Part shown: positions 26,370-40,127 of the stretch, in pieces
Layout of the letters: each line of letters opens with the position of its first letter
Position numbering within the stretch: position 1 is the stretch's first letter
Source: Myxococcales bacterium
GTDB taxonomy: Bacteria > Myxococcota_A > Polyangia > Haliangiales > Haliangiaceae
Reading direction: 5' to 3'
Assembly: GCA_016794525.1 (NCBI GenBank)
Contig: JAEUJY010000146.1
Coordinates: 62,001 to 126,000 of the forward strand
DNA length: 64,000 nt
Notes under the pieces: model-generated
What the model saw: only the letters and a program-made list of their open reading frames with translations
Databases searched by the model: none
Told to the model about the DNA's origin: nothing
Translations under genes and position numbers: made by a program

Positions 26370-28898
26370 ATGGACGACGCTGCGTACCTGGCGGAGAAGC
26401 GCGCCCGGATCAAGGCTGCCGTCGGCGACGCGCCGACGTTCGTGCTCAAGCCCGTCGGCTGGATGCTGTCGCCAGAGCTGGTGGCGAACCTGCGCTCGAT
26501 CTTCCGCCGCGTGGTCAACCCCCGGCGCTGGATGTGGCTCGATCGCGGCCACGCCCACGTCGAGGACGGCCAGGCGCAGGGCCGCTGGGCGCTGGTGCGA
26601 TCGCGCCGGCCGGCCGCCGCCGAGGGGCTCGCCGATCACGCCAGCACCGTCGAGGCCAGCGGCGACGGCGGCCACCGGCTGGCGCCGCCGGCGGTCCCGG
26701 CGGGCGGCGCGGTGTGGTTCGACTACGCCGCCGACCTCGGCGACGGCGTCGCCGCGATGTACACGACCGCGTTCGGGCTGCAGGCCGACCTGGCGATGGC
26801 CGACGGCGGGCCGCTGCCGACGCCGGCGCAGGTCGTCGCGGCGCGGTCCGCCGGCACGCGCCTCGGGTTGACGCTGTGCGCGCCGGGGCAGGGCGTCCTG
26901 CCGCGCGGCGAGTTCTTGTTCGTCGGCGGCGACACCGCGTACCACGTCGCCGATCACACCAGCATCGTCAACCGCGTGCAGGCGCCGTTCTTCTGGGCGG
27001 CGCTGGCGCTCGAGCGCGACGGCCAGTGGGATCCGCGCGAGCGCCGCCTCTACGGCATCCCCGGCAACCACGACTGGTACGACGAGCTCGACGGCTTCTC
27101 GCAGCTGTTCCGGCGCGCCGCGCCGCCGACGCTCGAGCAGCCGCCCAGCGACCTGCGCCGCGACCGCTACCAGGCGGCCCAGACCATCGATCTGCTGGGC
27201 TACCAGCGCGCGCAGCACGCCTCGTACGTCGCGCTGGCGCTGCCGTGGGGCTGGCAGCTGTGGGGGCTCGACATCGACAACCCGCTCGACGAGCGCCAGC
27301 GCCGCTACTTCCGCTCGCTGTGCGAGGTCGACGCCGCCGGCCGGGTGCTGCCGCCGGCGAAGCTGGTCGTGTGCACGCCGTCGCCGCCGGTGGTGTTCCA
27401 CGCCGCCCACGCCAGCCCGAACCACAACGACGCGATCACCGCGCTGGGGCTGCCGCGGCTGTACCTGCTCGACGACGAGCCCAACCCGCTGCCGCCGGGC
27501 AGCTGCCGGCTCGATCTCTCCGGCGACGTCCACCACTACGCGCGCTACTCGGCGCCGTGGGATCCGGTCGAGGGCGATCGGGACGCGCGCGACACCTCGT
27601 ACCAGTCGGTGGTGTCGGGGCTGGGCGGCGCGTTCTTGCACCCGACCGACACCGTGCTCGGCACCCGCCGGCCGGTCGCCGCGTCGGTGTTCCCGACCCC
27701 GGCGCTCGCGCGACGCGAGACCGCGCGCGGGACGCGCTTCCTGACGCTCTTGCTCGGCGGCTGGGTGCGCGTCGTGCCGCTGTTGCTGACGATGCTGTTC
27801 ACCTGGGTCTGGCTGCAGGACGGCACCGCGCGGACGATCGGCGATCGCGTGCTGGCGCGGCTCGGCTTCACCGGCCAGCACGGCGTGATCGACCCCGGCA
27901 CCTGGCAGCCGCTCGCCGAGTTCGTCGACGACGGCGCCGCCGCGTTCTGGTGGAAGGCGCTGACGATGGGCGTCGGCTGCGGGTTGCTCGTGGCGGCGTT
28001 CGCGTGGTGGCGGCGCGTCGCCGCGATCCACCTCCGCGAGCCGGCCCGCCGCCGCAACGCCGGCGAGTTCGCCGACGGCCGCGTCGCGCGCGCGCTGCTG
28101 CGGCCGGCGTTCTGGCGCCACGTCTTCGATCCGCACCGCAGCTACTGGGTGGTGACGCTGCTGGCGGCGCTCGGGCTGGGCGTGCTGGCGGTCGGCCCGG
28201 TCGCCGCGCCGCACTACCACCACGGCCTCACCGTCGACACGGTCGTCGTGCTGGCGCTGGCGCTGTTGCCGCCCGCCGCCGGCGTCGCCACCGCGGTGCT
28301 GCTCGGCGACGGCCTGCCGACCGGTCGGCGCGCGCTGGGCGGCGCGGTCGGTGCCCTCCACCTGGCGATCCAGCTGACGACGATGGTCATCCTGGCGCGG
28401 GTCGCGCTCGGCAGCGGCCCGCTCGGGCTGGGCGCGATCGCCGGGTTCCTGCTCGCGAACCACCTGCTCGCGCCGGCGCTGGTGCGCGCGATCGACAGCG
28501 CGCCGGGCCGCGCCGCGGTGCTCGCGCTGGCGTGGCTGGCGCTGGTGGCGGGGCTGTGGATCGCCATCCTCGTCGGCGCCGACCACGAGGCGGTCTACGG
28601 CGATGGCGCCGCCGAGCAGGTGCTGCTGATGGGCGGCTCGGCGCTCCTCGCGATGCTGCTCGGCTGCGCGCACTTCGGCTGGTACCTCGGGCTGATGTCG
28701 GCGCTCGGCTTCCACAACAACGAGCTGGGCGGCGCCGCGCGCGTCGATCGCTTCCGCCAGTTCATCCGGCTGCGGCTCACCGAGACCGGGCTGACCGCGT
28801 ACGTGATCGCGATGGACAAGCTGGCCGATCCGCGCGACCCGAAGGCCCGGCCGCGTCCGTTCTTGATCGACGCCTTCGAGATCAAGCCGCGCGCGTGA
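26370..28898 (+). CDS. Membrane-integrated metallophosphoesterase 2 (paralogue)
   Basis: 842 residues. The layout matches the gene at 23177. The phosphoesterase domain has FDYAADLGDG, FVGGDTAYHVAD, GIPGNHDWYDEL and LSGDVHHYARY. About eight transmembrane helices follow, then the shared C-terminal signature NNELGGAARVDRFRQFIRLRL with a short tail. It is longer in the linker after the first metal motif and in the membrane half. All four metal motifs are intact in both copies, so neither looks like a dead duplicate. ATG 26370 is preceded by GGGGGGA 5 nt away, one of the clearer ribosome sites here. Confidence 0.82.
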   Translation: MDDAAYLAEKRARIKAAVGDAPTFVLKPVGWMLSPELVANLRSIFRRVVNPRRWMWLDRGHAHVEDGQAQGRWALVRSRRPAAAEGLADHASTVEASGDGGHRLAPPAVPAGGAVWFDYAADLGDGVAAMYTTAFGLQADLAMADGGPLPTPAQVVAARSAGTRLGLTLCAPGQGVLPRGEFLFVGGDTAYHVADHTSIVNRVQAPFFWAALALERDGQWDPRERRLYGIPGNHDWYDELDGFSQLFRRAAPPTLEQPPSDLRRDRYQAAQTIDLLGYQRAQHASYVALALPWGWQLWGLDIDNPLDERQRRYFRSLCEVDAAGRVLPPAKLVVCTPSPPVVFHAAHASPNHNDAITALGLPRLYLLDDEPNPLPPGSCRLDLSGDVHHYARYSAPWDPVEGDRDARDTSYQSVVSGLGGAFLHPTDTVLGTRRPVAASVFPTPALARRETARGTRFLTLLLGGWVRVVPLLLTMLFTWVWLQDGTARTIGDRVLARLGFTGQHGVIDPGTWQPLAEFVDDGAAAFWWKALTMGVGCGLLVAAFAWWRRVAAIHLREPARRRNAGEFADGRVARALLRPAFWRHVFDPHRSYWVVTLLAALGLGVLAVGPVAAPHYHHGLTVDTVVVLALALLPPAAGVATAVLLGDGLPTGRRALGGAVGALHLAIQLTTMVILARVALGSGPLGLGAIAGFLLANHLLAPALVRAIDSAPGRAAVLALAWLALVAGLWIAILVGADHEAVYGDGAAEQVLLMGGSALLAMLLGCAHFGWYLGLMSALGFHNNELGGAARVDRFRQFIRLRLTETGLTAYVIAMDKLADPRDPKARPRPFLIDAFEIKPRA

Positions 28899-29044
28899 GC
28901 CGCGTGCATAGACCGTCGGCGCGCTCACATCACCGCTGGCGGGTGAGCTAGCCAGGCCGGTTGACCATCCGGCGCCGGGCCAGCGCATCTGCGGCGTTAC
29001 GCGCTGCGTCATCTGGAACGCCGGTTGCTGTGGCGACGGGGCCT
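28899..29044 (+). other. Intergenic region before the phospholipase D-like gene
   Basis: 146 bp. It contains TTGACC at 28961-28966, but no matching -10 stands 16-18 nt further on. I see no strong hairpin. The promoter of the phospholipase D-like gene may be here, but I cannot place it. Confidence 0.3.
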
Positions 29045-30730
29045 ATGACTCGCGCTTCGCTTCTGCTCCTGACCCTCACCCTCGCCGCGTGCGCCGAGAC
29101 CGAGCTCACCGGCCCCGACGTCGCGGCCGAGCCCGGCGGCAAGGCCGACGGCGTCGCGGCCGGCCTCTCGCCGGTCGGCGACGCGGTGGTCGCCGCGCTC
29201 GACGCCACCGCGCCGGCCGATCGCGGCCGCACCTGGGCGGTCACCACCGACAACCGCCTCGACGCCGGCTGGCTGGTGCAATCGCCGCCGGCCGCGCACT
29301 GGGGCCAGCCCGCGGCGGCGCTGACCCTGCCCGCGCTGTGCACCACCGGCGCCAGCTGCGACGTCGACTTCGGGATCCTCGCGTGCAGCGTCGACGCCGA
29401 CTGCGGCCCGCGCGGCCGCTGCGCGCCGCTGGCCGCCACCGCCAGGGCCCCCAGCCAGGCGCCGCAGCGCCGCTGCGTCGGTCACTCCGACGTCGCGCTG
29501 CTCGACGAGCTGCACGGCCTCATCACCAGCGCGCGCACCACCGTCGACCTCACCAGCCTGCAGCCGCCCGACGGCCGCTTCGAGGCGACCTTGCGCAACG
29601 CGATCACCTGGCTCGGCGCCAGCGGGCGCACCGTCTCGATCCGCCTGCTGTTCGGCGCGTTCCCGGTGCAGGGCGCGGTCGACGCCCGCGCGGTGCTGGC
29701 GCGGCTGACCCGCGATCTGCCGGCCACCGCCAAGGTCACGGTGTCGGTCGGCAACTACCGCTCGAGCAACCTGCCGCCGTCGTGGAACCACTCGAAGATC
29801 GTCGCGGTCGACGGTGCCACCGCGCTGGTCGGCGGCCACAACCTGTGGACCAAGCACTACCTCGACGGCGAGCCGGTCCACGATCTGTCGATGCGGGTCA
29901 GCGGCGCCGCCGCCCGCGACGGCCACCGCTTCGCCGATCTGCAGTGGCGCTGGACCTGCGCCAACCGCAGCTGGATCACCCGCATCACCGGCTCGGTCGC
30001 GGCGTTCACCTGGAGCCGCGGCGCGACGAGCGATCGCTGCCCCGGCGACAGCGTCCTGCCGACGCCCACCGTCGGCACCGGCGCCACCACCGTGATCGCC
30101 GCCGGCCGGCTGGCGCTGATCGATCCGCGCGACGCGTCCAATCCCGCCGACCTCGCGCAGGTGGCGATGGTCGAGGCCGCGGCGCGCACCGTCCGCATCT
30201 CGCAGCAGGACCTCGGCCCGGTGCAGGCGCCGGTGCTGGGCATCCCGCTCGGCGGCTGGAACCAGGAGCTGCTCGACGCGCTGGGCGCGGCGATCCTGCG
30301 CGGCGTCGACGTGAAGATCGTCGTGTCGAGCCCCGAGGCGCGGGTCGGCGGGCTGGGCCCGTCGCAGGCGCCCTACGCCAACGGCTGGTCGCTGGCCGAG
30401 GTCGCCGACGAGATCACCGCCGCGGTCGCGGCCCAGCCCGGCGCCCCGACCGGCGCGGCGCTGCAGGCGCTGGTGTGCGGCAAGCTGGCGGTCGCGCCGA
30501 TCCGGTTCTCGGCCGACGACGCGTTCACCACCGGCGGCGTCCCCGGCAACCACGCCAAGCTGCTGTTCGTCGACGACGCGACGTTCTACATCGGCTCGCA
30601 GAACCTGTACCCGGCCGGCCTCACCGAGTTCGGCTACATCGTCGACAGCGCCGCCGCCGCCGCCGCGCTGCGCGACACCTACTGGGCGCCGCTGTGGCAG
30701 CAGTCGGCGCGGCTCGCGGTCTGCCGCTGA
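29045..30730 (+). CDS. Phospholipase D-like lipoprotein, two HKD motifs
   Basis: 561 residues. Lipoprotein signal LTLAAC with Cys16. An acidic/Gly spacer comes first, then a Cys-containing N-terminal region (~100-145). Two PLD half-domains follow. HKD1 is WNHSKIVAVD (H249, K251, D256) with GGHNLW after it; HKD2 is GNHAKLLFVD (H503, K505, D510) with GSQNLY. Both motifs are complete, so phosphodiesterase or phosphatidyl-transfer activity on phospholipids or nucleic acid outside the inner membrane is likely. Cardiolipin synthase-like chemistry is one option. The ATG at 29045 was chosen because it puts the lipobox at the right distance. The gene is convergent with the ABC operon. Confidence 0.85.
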   Translation: MTRASLLLLTLTLAACAETELTGPDVAAEPGGKADGVAAGLSPVGDAVVAALDATAPADRGRTWAVTTDNRLDAGWLVQSPPAAHWGQPAAALTLPALCTTGASCDVDFGILACSVDADCGPRGRCAPLAATARAPSQAPQRRCVGHSDVALLDELHGLITSARTTVDLTSLQPPDGRFEATLRNAITWLGASGRTVSIRLLFGAFPVQGAVDARAVLARLTRDLPATAKVTVSVGNYRSSNLPPSWNHSKIVAVDGATALVGGHNLWTKHYLDGEPVHDLSMRVSGAAARDGHRFADLQWRWTCANRSWITRITGSVAAFTWSRGATSDRCPGDSVLPTPTVGTGATTVIAAGRLALIDPRDASNPADLAQVAMVEAAARTVRISQQDLGPVQAPVLGIPLGGWNQELLDALGAAILRGVDVKIVVSSPEARVGGLGPSQAPYANGWSLAEVADEITAAVAAQPGAPTGAALQALVCGKLAVAPIRFSADDAFTTGGVPGNHAKLLFVDDATFYIGSQNLYPAGLTEFGYIVDSAAAAAALRDTYWAPLWQQSARLAVCR

Positions 30731-30745
30731 GCCCGCGCGCGGCGG

Positions 30746-31455
30746 CTACTCGATCCGGTCCATCCGCCGGATCGCGATCGCCAGCCCGCCGGCGGTGATC
30801 ACCGCCAGCGAGATCAGCGCGCTGGCCAGCGACGCCTCGCCGCCGAAGCCGGCGACGGTGCGGGCGCCGAACGACGCGGTGATGACGTGCAGGTTGAGAT
30901 CGAGCGCGCCGACCGGCGCGTCGATCAACAGCAGCCAGCACACCGCGCCGGCCACCGCGAACCGCGGCATCACCGTCGCGATCATCGCGGCGATCGCCGA
31001 CGCCGCGATCGTGCCCAGCGCCAGCCCGGCGACCGCGCGCTCGAGGTCGCTGACCGACGCCGCGGCCGAGCCCAGCACGGCGAAGCTGATCGCCACCGCC
31101 ACGATCGGCGCGGCGATCGCGATCGGCACCAGGCCGAGGAACTTGCCCAGCACGATCGACCAGCGCGGCAGCGCCCGCGACCACAGGTAGGCCGAGGTCT
31201 TGTCGTCGATCTCGTCGGCGATCGACGACGCCACCAGGATCGGCGGGATCACCGTCAGCAACAGCGAGGTCATCATGACCGCGCCCTCCCAGCGGTCGGG
31301 GCTGACCCGATCGGCGGCCCGGAACGCGATCGCGTAGAGGGTCGGCACCAGCGACAGCGCCATCGTCACCCACAGCGCCTTGCCGCGGGCGGCGCGCTTG
31401 AGCGACAGGCGGGCGAGGGCGGCGGTGGCCTGCCACCCGGTGAGCGTCGTGGTCG

Positions 31456-31459
<4 letters not shown>
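30746..31459 (-). CDS. ABC-2-type permease subunit (second pair)
   Basis: 237 residues with six hydrophobic helices and short loops; no nucleotide-binding motif. The sequence DEIDDKTSAYLWSRALPRW after helix 2 is the amphipathic signature of ABC-2 exporters. It overlaps the ATPase gene by ATGA, so the two form one transporter. It is last in the six-gene operon. The substrate is unknown; ABC-2 pairs of this kind export lipids, polysaccharides or drugs. Confidence 0.85.
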
Positions 31460-32399
<940 letters not shown>

Positions 32400-32403
<4 letters not shown>

Positions 32404-33322
32404 GAGCTGGCTCCGACCGCGCCGGCCGCCTGGCGGCTGACCCGGTTGTAGAGGAGGCCCACCGCGAGGATGGACTGCGCGGCCAGGCTGATCGCCGCCG
32501 GCGCCACGCCGACCAGCGCGTTCTTGTCGCGGCCCGGCATGTCGATGTCCCACAGCCCGAACGCGAGCGACACCACCGCGTTGGCCGGGTCGATCGCGGC
32601 CAGCGGCTTCCACGTCAGCATGCCGACCACCGACAGCAGGCTGGTGCCCATGACGTAGTAGGCGGCCCACACCGCCAGCGAGATCGTCCGCTTGCCGACC
32701 AGCGCCGACAGCGCCAGCGGCAGCGTCGCGTAGGCCAGCGACGCCAGCACCCCGACGGTGAGCGCCCGCCCCAGCCACGGCAGGAGGTCGATCATCGTCT
32801 TGGTGTCGCCGGCCATGCCGATGCGGAACGCGGCCAGCAGCAGCGGCCCGGCCAGGAGGATCGTCCCCATCACCACCACCATCCCGGCCACCTTGCCGAT
32901 CACGTAGTCGCGCGGCCGCACCGGCCGCGAGAAGTAGAACGCGAACGCGCCGGTCTCCTGGTCGCGCGCCACCACCGCGGCGCCGACGGTCATCGTCATC
33001 AGGAACGCGAACTTGTTGTAGAAGCCGAACGAGTAGGCCAGCGTGCCGTCGATGAACGCCAGCGGCCCGCCGGCGCGGGTGAGCCCGCTGATCCGGCTGG
33101 CGCTCGACACGTACATGATCACGCCGCACACGACGGTGGTGATCACCGCGCCGATGATGGCCGGCTTCCACCGCCACCAGGTCTTCCAGGCGTGGGCGAT
33201 CTGGTGGCGCATGATCACGCGCCACAGCGTCGACGGCGCCCGCCGCTCGCCGGCGTAGCGCGCGTAGCCGATGTCGTGGATGACGCCCTTCTTGACCGGC
33301 GGCGCGGCCTCGGTTGCGTGGG

Positions 33323-33326
<4 letters not shown>
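32400..33326 (-). CDS. ABC-2-type permease subunit (first pair)
   Basis: 308 residues from GTG 33326. A soluble N-terminus (~55 residues) contains HDIGYARYAGERR, a motif I recall in bacterial ABC-2 permeases of this type. Six transmembrane helices follow, with an ARDQETGAFAFYFSRPVRPR loop. Overlaps of 4 nt on both sides link it to the two ATPase genes. Together with the ATPase encoded at 33323 it forms an exporter. The two permeases differ clearly in sequence, so a heteromeric complex of both pairs is possible. Confidence 0.85.
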
Positions 33327-34299
<973 letters not shown>

Positions 34300-34303
<4 letters not shown>

Positions 34304-34793
34304 GGACTCTCCAGGATCTCGATCGTCACGGCGGCGTGCCCTGCATCGATGATGCCGAGCTTCTTCGCCGCCGCCTCGGTCAGGTCGATGATGCGGGTCT
34401 TGTTGCCGAACGGGCCGCGATCGTTGATGCGCACCACCACCGAGCGGCCGGTGGCGTCGGCGGTGACCTTCACCTTGGTGCCGAACGGCAGCGTGCGGTG
34501 CGCGGCGGCCATCGCGTGCTTGTCGAAGCGCTCCCCCGAGGCCGTCATCCGCCCCGAGGCGTACCACACCGCCTGACCGCGCTCGACACCGGGGCGGGCG
34601 TCAGGTGCGACGGTCGCAGTGGTGTCCGGTGCGACGGGCACCGCGGGCGGTGTCGCAGGCTTGGCCGGTCGCGGCTTGGCCGGCCGCGGCTTGGTCGGCC
34701 GGTGGGTGGCGGTCGGCGCCGGCGCCGCGGTCGGGCGCGGGTGGCTGCACGCCACCAGCCCCAGCGCCAGCGTCAGCAGCGCCGCGGCGCGGA

Positions 34794-34797
<4 letters not shown>
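34300..34797 (-). CDS. RlpA-like septal lipoprotein (double-psi beta-barrel)
   Basis: 165 residues from GTG 34797. Lipobox LGLVAC, then a Pro/Lys/Thr linker with [12 protein letters not shown]. The C-terminal ~95 residues are the RlpA DPBB domain: [33 protein letters not shown] and [12 protein letters not shown]. RlpA proteins are lytic transglycosylases acting on denuded glycan strands at septa. The conserved Asp in NDRGPF is present. No SPOR domain follows, so it is a short form. It sits between a cytochrome-like gene and two ABC pairs with 4-nt overlaps on each side. Confidence 0.88.
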
Positions 34798-36485
<1,688 letters not shown>

Positions 36486-36493
36486 GCGCGAGT

Positions 36494-36499
36494 CCTATA
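36494..36499 (-). promoter_or_regulatory. -10 box TATAGG 8 nt before the cytochrome operon
   Basis: TGCTATAGG on the minus strand; TATAGG (36499-36494) ends 8 nt before ATG 36485. It is the only promoter-like site upstream of the six overlapping genes. It lies 6 bp from the -35 of the divergent rpsP promoter, so the two promoters face each other closely. Confidence 0.5.
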
Positions 36500-36505
36500 G
36501 CACGC

Positions 36506-36534
36506 TTGACAGCGCCGGACCCGGCCCGTAGATT
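36506..36534 (+). promoter_or_regulatory. Promoter TTGACA-N17-TAGATT for the rpsP operon
   Basis: Perfect -35 TTGACA (36506-36511), a 17-nt spacer and -10 TAGATT (36529-36534). The leader before ATG 36569 is about 28 nt and contains GAGGA as ribosome site. This is the best consensus promoter in the window, as expected for ribosomal protein genes. Confidence 0.8.
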
Positions 36535-36568
36535 CCGCCGCTCTCACGCCACCCCGTTCGAGGAATCC

Positions 36569-36832
36569 ATGGTCGTCCTCCGCATGTCTCGTCAGGGCTC
36601 GAAGAAGCGCCCGTTCTACCGCATCGTCGCCGCCGACAAGCGTCGCGCCCGCGACGGTCGGTTCATCGATCTGATCGGCACGTTCGATCCGCGCACGAAG
36701 GCCTTCGCCTACGACGCCGAGCGCTACGAGCACTGGGTCAAGGTCGGCGCCCAGCCGTCCGAGACCCTGGCCAGCCTGGTCCGTCGCTTCAAGGCCGGCG
36801 CCGCCGCTCCGGCCAAGACCGCCAAGGCCTGA
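36569..36832 (+). CDS. rpsP: 30S ribosomal protein S16
   Basis: 87 residues. Standard S16: MVVLRMSRQGSKKRPFYRIV start, then DGRFIDLIGTFDP and the YEHWVKVGAQPSETL region. A short Ala/Lys tail replaces the longer tails of some species. It binds 16S rRNA early in 30S assembly. First gene of the rpsP-khpA-rimM-trmD-rplS-yraN operon. ffh, which is often upstream in related bacteria, is absent; the divergent cytochrome operon is there instead. Confidence 0.96.
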   Translation: MVVLRMSRQGSKKRPFYRIVAADKRRARDGRFIDLIGTFDPRTKAFAYDAERYEHWVKVGAQPSETLASLVRRFKAGAAAPAKTAKA

Positions 36833-36834
36833 TC

Positions 36835-37098
36835 GTGACCCGCACCGACGACGGCGCGGCCCTCGACATCGCGGACCTGGTCCGCTACATCGCCAAGGGT
36901 CTGGTCGACAAGCCCGACGAGGTCCACGTGGCCCTCGTCGAGGAGCGCCAGGCCTCGGTGTACGAGCTCGAGGTCGCCGAGAGCGATCTCGGGAAGATCA
37001 TCGGCCGCGGCGGCAAGACCGCTCGCGCGCTCCGCACGCTGGTCACCCAGGTCGCGCCGCGCTCCAAGAAGCGCATCCTGGTCGAGATCCTCGAATAA
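36835..37098 (+). CDS. khpA: KH-domain RNA-binding protein KhpA
   Basis: 87 residues from GTG 36835, 2 nt after the rpsP stop. A single KH domain with the GXXG loop in KIIGRGGKTARALR. KhpA binds RNA, often with KhpB/Jag, and affects cell size and small-RNA function. The position between rpsP and rimM is the usual one for this family. Confidence 0.93.
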   Translation: MTRTDDGAALDIADLVRYIAKGLVDKPDEVHVALVEERQASVYELEVAESDLGKIIGRGGKTARALRTLVTQVAPRSKKRILVEILE

Positions 37099-37109
37099 GA
37101 GCCTGATCC

Positions 37110-37675
37110 GTGCGCACGCCTGGCGAGCCGGCCCCCGAGGCCGCCGACGGTGACGCCGCGACCGATCGGGTCGAGGTCGCCACCATCGCCAAGGCCCACG
37201 GCATCCGCGGCGAGGTGCTCGCGGTGTCGATCGATCCGTCGTCCGAGACCCTGGGCGCGGTCGATCACGTGTGGATCGGCGACCGCCGCTACGCGGTGGC
37301 CGGCGCCCGCCCGGTCGGCGGCGCCTACCTGCTGGCCCTCGACGGGCTGACCGATCGCGACGCCGCCGCGGCGCTGCGCGGCCAGGTGGTCGCGGTCGCC
37401 CGCGATCAGCTCGAGCTCGACGACGACGACGTCCTGTACGCCGACCTGGTCGGCTGCCGCTGCCAGCTCGCCGACGGTCGCCCCTGGGGCACGATCGTCG
37501 CGATCGAGCTGGGCCCGCAGGATCGCCTGGTCATCCACGACGACCAGCACGAGGACGGCAGCCCGGGCGCGGTCGAACGCCTGCTGCCGCTGGTCGACGC
37601 GTTCATCGCCGACGTCGATCGCGACCGGCGGATCGTCGTGGTCACGCCGCCCGACGGGATCCCCGAGGAGCCGCG

Positions 37676-37679
<4 letters not shown>
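37110..37679 (+). CDS. rimM: 16S rRNA processing protein RimM
   Basis: 189 residues from GTG 37110. The N-terminal RimM barrel (EVATIAKAHGIRGEVLAVSID) and a C-terminal PRC-barrel (LLPLVDAFIADVDRDRRIVV) are both present. It assists maturation of the 30S head. A 20-residue Ala/Asp/Glu extension precedes the first barrel. The trmD start codon lies in its stop codon (GTGA). Confidence 0.94.
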
Positions 37680-39010
<1,331 letters not shown>

Positions 39011-39034
39011 CGCCCCCCCGCCTTTCTGGCATCA

Positions 39035-39067
39035 ACACGCGTCCGCGCGCAGACCTTTTCTGCGTGT
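39035..39067 (+). promoter_or_regulatory. Alternative hairpins in the rplS leader
   Basis: CGCAGA (39048-39053) can pair with TCTGCG (39059-39064). ACACGC (39035-39040) can pair with GCGTGT (39062-39067). The two 3' arms share GCG, so the structures exclude each other. They sit in the 75-nt trmD-rplS gap, 18 nt before the L19 start. This could be a terminator/attenuator or an L19 autoregulation site. Confidence 0.3.
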
Positions 39068-39085
39068 CCGCCTCCTGAGGCTCCC

Positions 39086-39568
39086 ATGAGCGCCCATCGC
39101 ATCCTCGAATCCATCGACAAGCAGAACCGCCGCCAGGGTGACTTGCCCGAGTTCCGTCCCGGAGACTCGGTCAAGGTCTGGGCCAAGATCCGCGAGGGCG
39201 AGAAGACGCGCCTTCAGGCCTTCGAAGGCGTCTGCATCCGCCGCGTGCGCAAGGGCGCCCGCTCCACCTTCACCGTGCGGAAGATCTCCTACGGCGTCGG
39301 CGTCGAGCGCGTGTTCCCCGACAACTCGCCGAACATCGACAAGGTCGAGGTGTTGGCGCGCGGTCGCGTCAACCAGGCTCGCCTGTTCTACCTCCGCGAG
39401 CTGTCGGGCAAGGCCGCCCGCATCAAGGAGCGCGCCGCCGCGATCCAGGTCGAGACCGCCGAGGCCGCGCCCGTCGAGGGTGCCGAGCCCGCCGCGCCCA
39501 AGGAGAAGTTCACGGGCCGCGGCAAGCGCCAGAAGAAGAAGGAAGCCAAGGCTGCCGCCGGTGCGTGA
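39086..39568 (+). CDS. rplS: 50S ribosomal protein L19
   Basis: 160 residues, longer than the usual ~115-120. The core is standard L19 ([22 protein letters not shown] split by the usual beta turns, then [20 protein letters not shown] and [17 protein letters not shown]). The extra ~40 residues are a Glu/Ala/Pro stretch followed by a Lys-rich end ([12 protein letters not shown]). Such basic tails probably contact rRNA or are disordered. The yraN reading frame overlaps the stop codon. Confidence 0.95.
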   Translation: MSAHRILESIDKQNRRQGDLPEFRPGDSVKVWAKIREGEKTRLQAFEGVCIRRVRKGARSTFTVRKISYGVGVERVFPDNSPNIDKVEVLARGRVNQARLFYLRELSGKAARIKERAAAIQVETAEAAPVEGAEPAAPKEKFTGRGKRQKKKEAKAAAGA

Positions 39569-39594
39569 TTGACGCCGGTCGTGGGGAGGGATGG

Positions 39595-39960
39595 ATGGGG
39601 GAGGGGAGGCCGGATCGGACACGGGCGGGGAGTGCTGCGGAGCGTCGCGCCGAGTCGGCGCTGATCGCCCGTGGCTATCGCGTCGTCGAGCGCAACTACC
39701 GCGCGCGCGTCGGCGAGCTCGACCTCGTCGCCTACGACGGCGACGTGCTGGTCTTCGTCGAGGTGCGGTCGCGCGCCGACGGCCGCTTCGGCGGCGGCCT
39801 CGCCGCCGTCCCCCACGCCAAGCAGCGCCAGGTCGCGCGCATGGCCGCGCAGTACCTCGCGCACCGCCGGCCCCGCTTCCGCACCTGCCGCTTCGACGTC
39901 GTCGCCATCACTGGCGACTCCCTCGTCGTCGTCCCCGGCGCCTTCCACATCACCTGGTGA
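39595..39960 (+). CDS. yraN: UPF0102 (YraN) endonuclease-like protein
   Basis: 121 residues from ATG 39595, preceded by GGGGAGGG at a 5-nt distance. An in-frame GTG at 39565, inside the rplS stop, is the alternative start. The core is UPF0102: AESALIARGYRVVERNYR, GELDLVAYDG and LVFVEVRSR. This is the E-(x)n-D-(x)n-ExK-like nuclease fold with E51-type and D53-type residues visible and the Lys of ExK replaced by Arg. Its function is uncertain and often linked to DNA repair or Holliday-junction-like folds. Last gene of the rpsP operon. Confidence 0.9.
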   Translation: MGEGRPDRTRAGSAAERRAESALIARGYRVVERNYRARVGELDLVAYDGDVLVFVEVRSRADGRFGGGLAAVPHAKQRQVARMAAQYLAHRRPRFRTCRFDVVAITGDSLVVVPGAFHITW

Positions 39961-40063
39961 CGTCACCGCGATCGCGATCGCGTATAGCGGCCGTCGATCT
40001 CGATCCCTCGCTACGCCACCAACCTTCGTTCATCCCACCATCGTCTGCGGCCACGCTCCGGGC

Positions 40064-40119
40064 CGTTTCGGGTGGGGGCCCCGGCGAATGCCGGGGGAGG
40101 GTCTTTGCGAAAGACCCTC
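40064..40119 (-). terminator. Two-hairpin 3' element, copy 2 (after the Cys-rich lipoprotein)
   Basis: Read on the minus strand from 40119. Stem 1 is GAGGGTCTTT / AAAGACCCTC around CGC, stem 2 is CCCCGGC / GCCGGGG around ATTC, and the tail is CCCCCACCCGAAACG. It begins 8 nt after the TGA at 40130-40128. Similarity to copy 4 continues past the tail (CCCGGAGCGTGGCC). Confidence 0.85.
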
Positions 40120-40127
40120 TACGTATC

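Noticed and set aside
28961-28966. TTGACC as a -35 box for the phospholipase D-like gene
   Set aside because: No -10 hexamer with a reasonable match stands 16-18 nt downstream.
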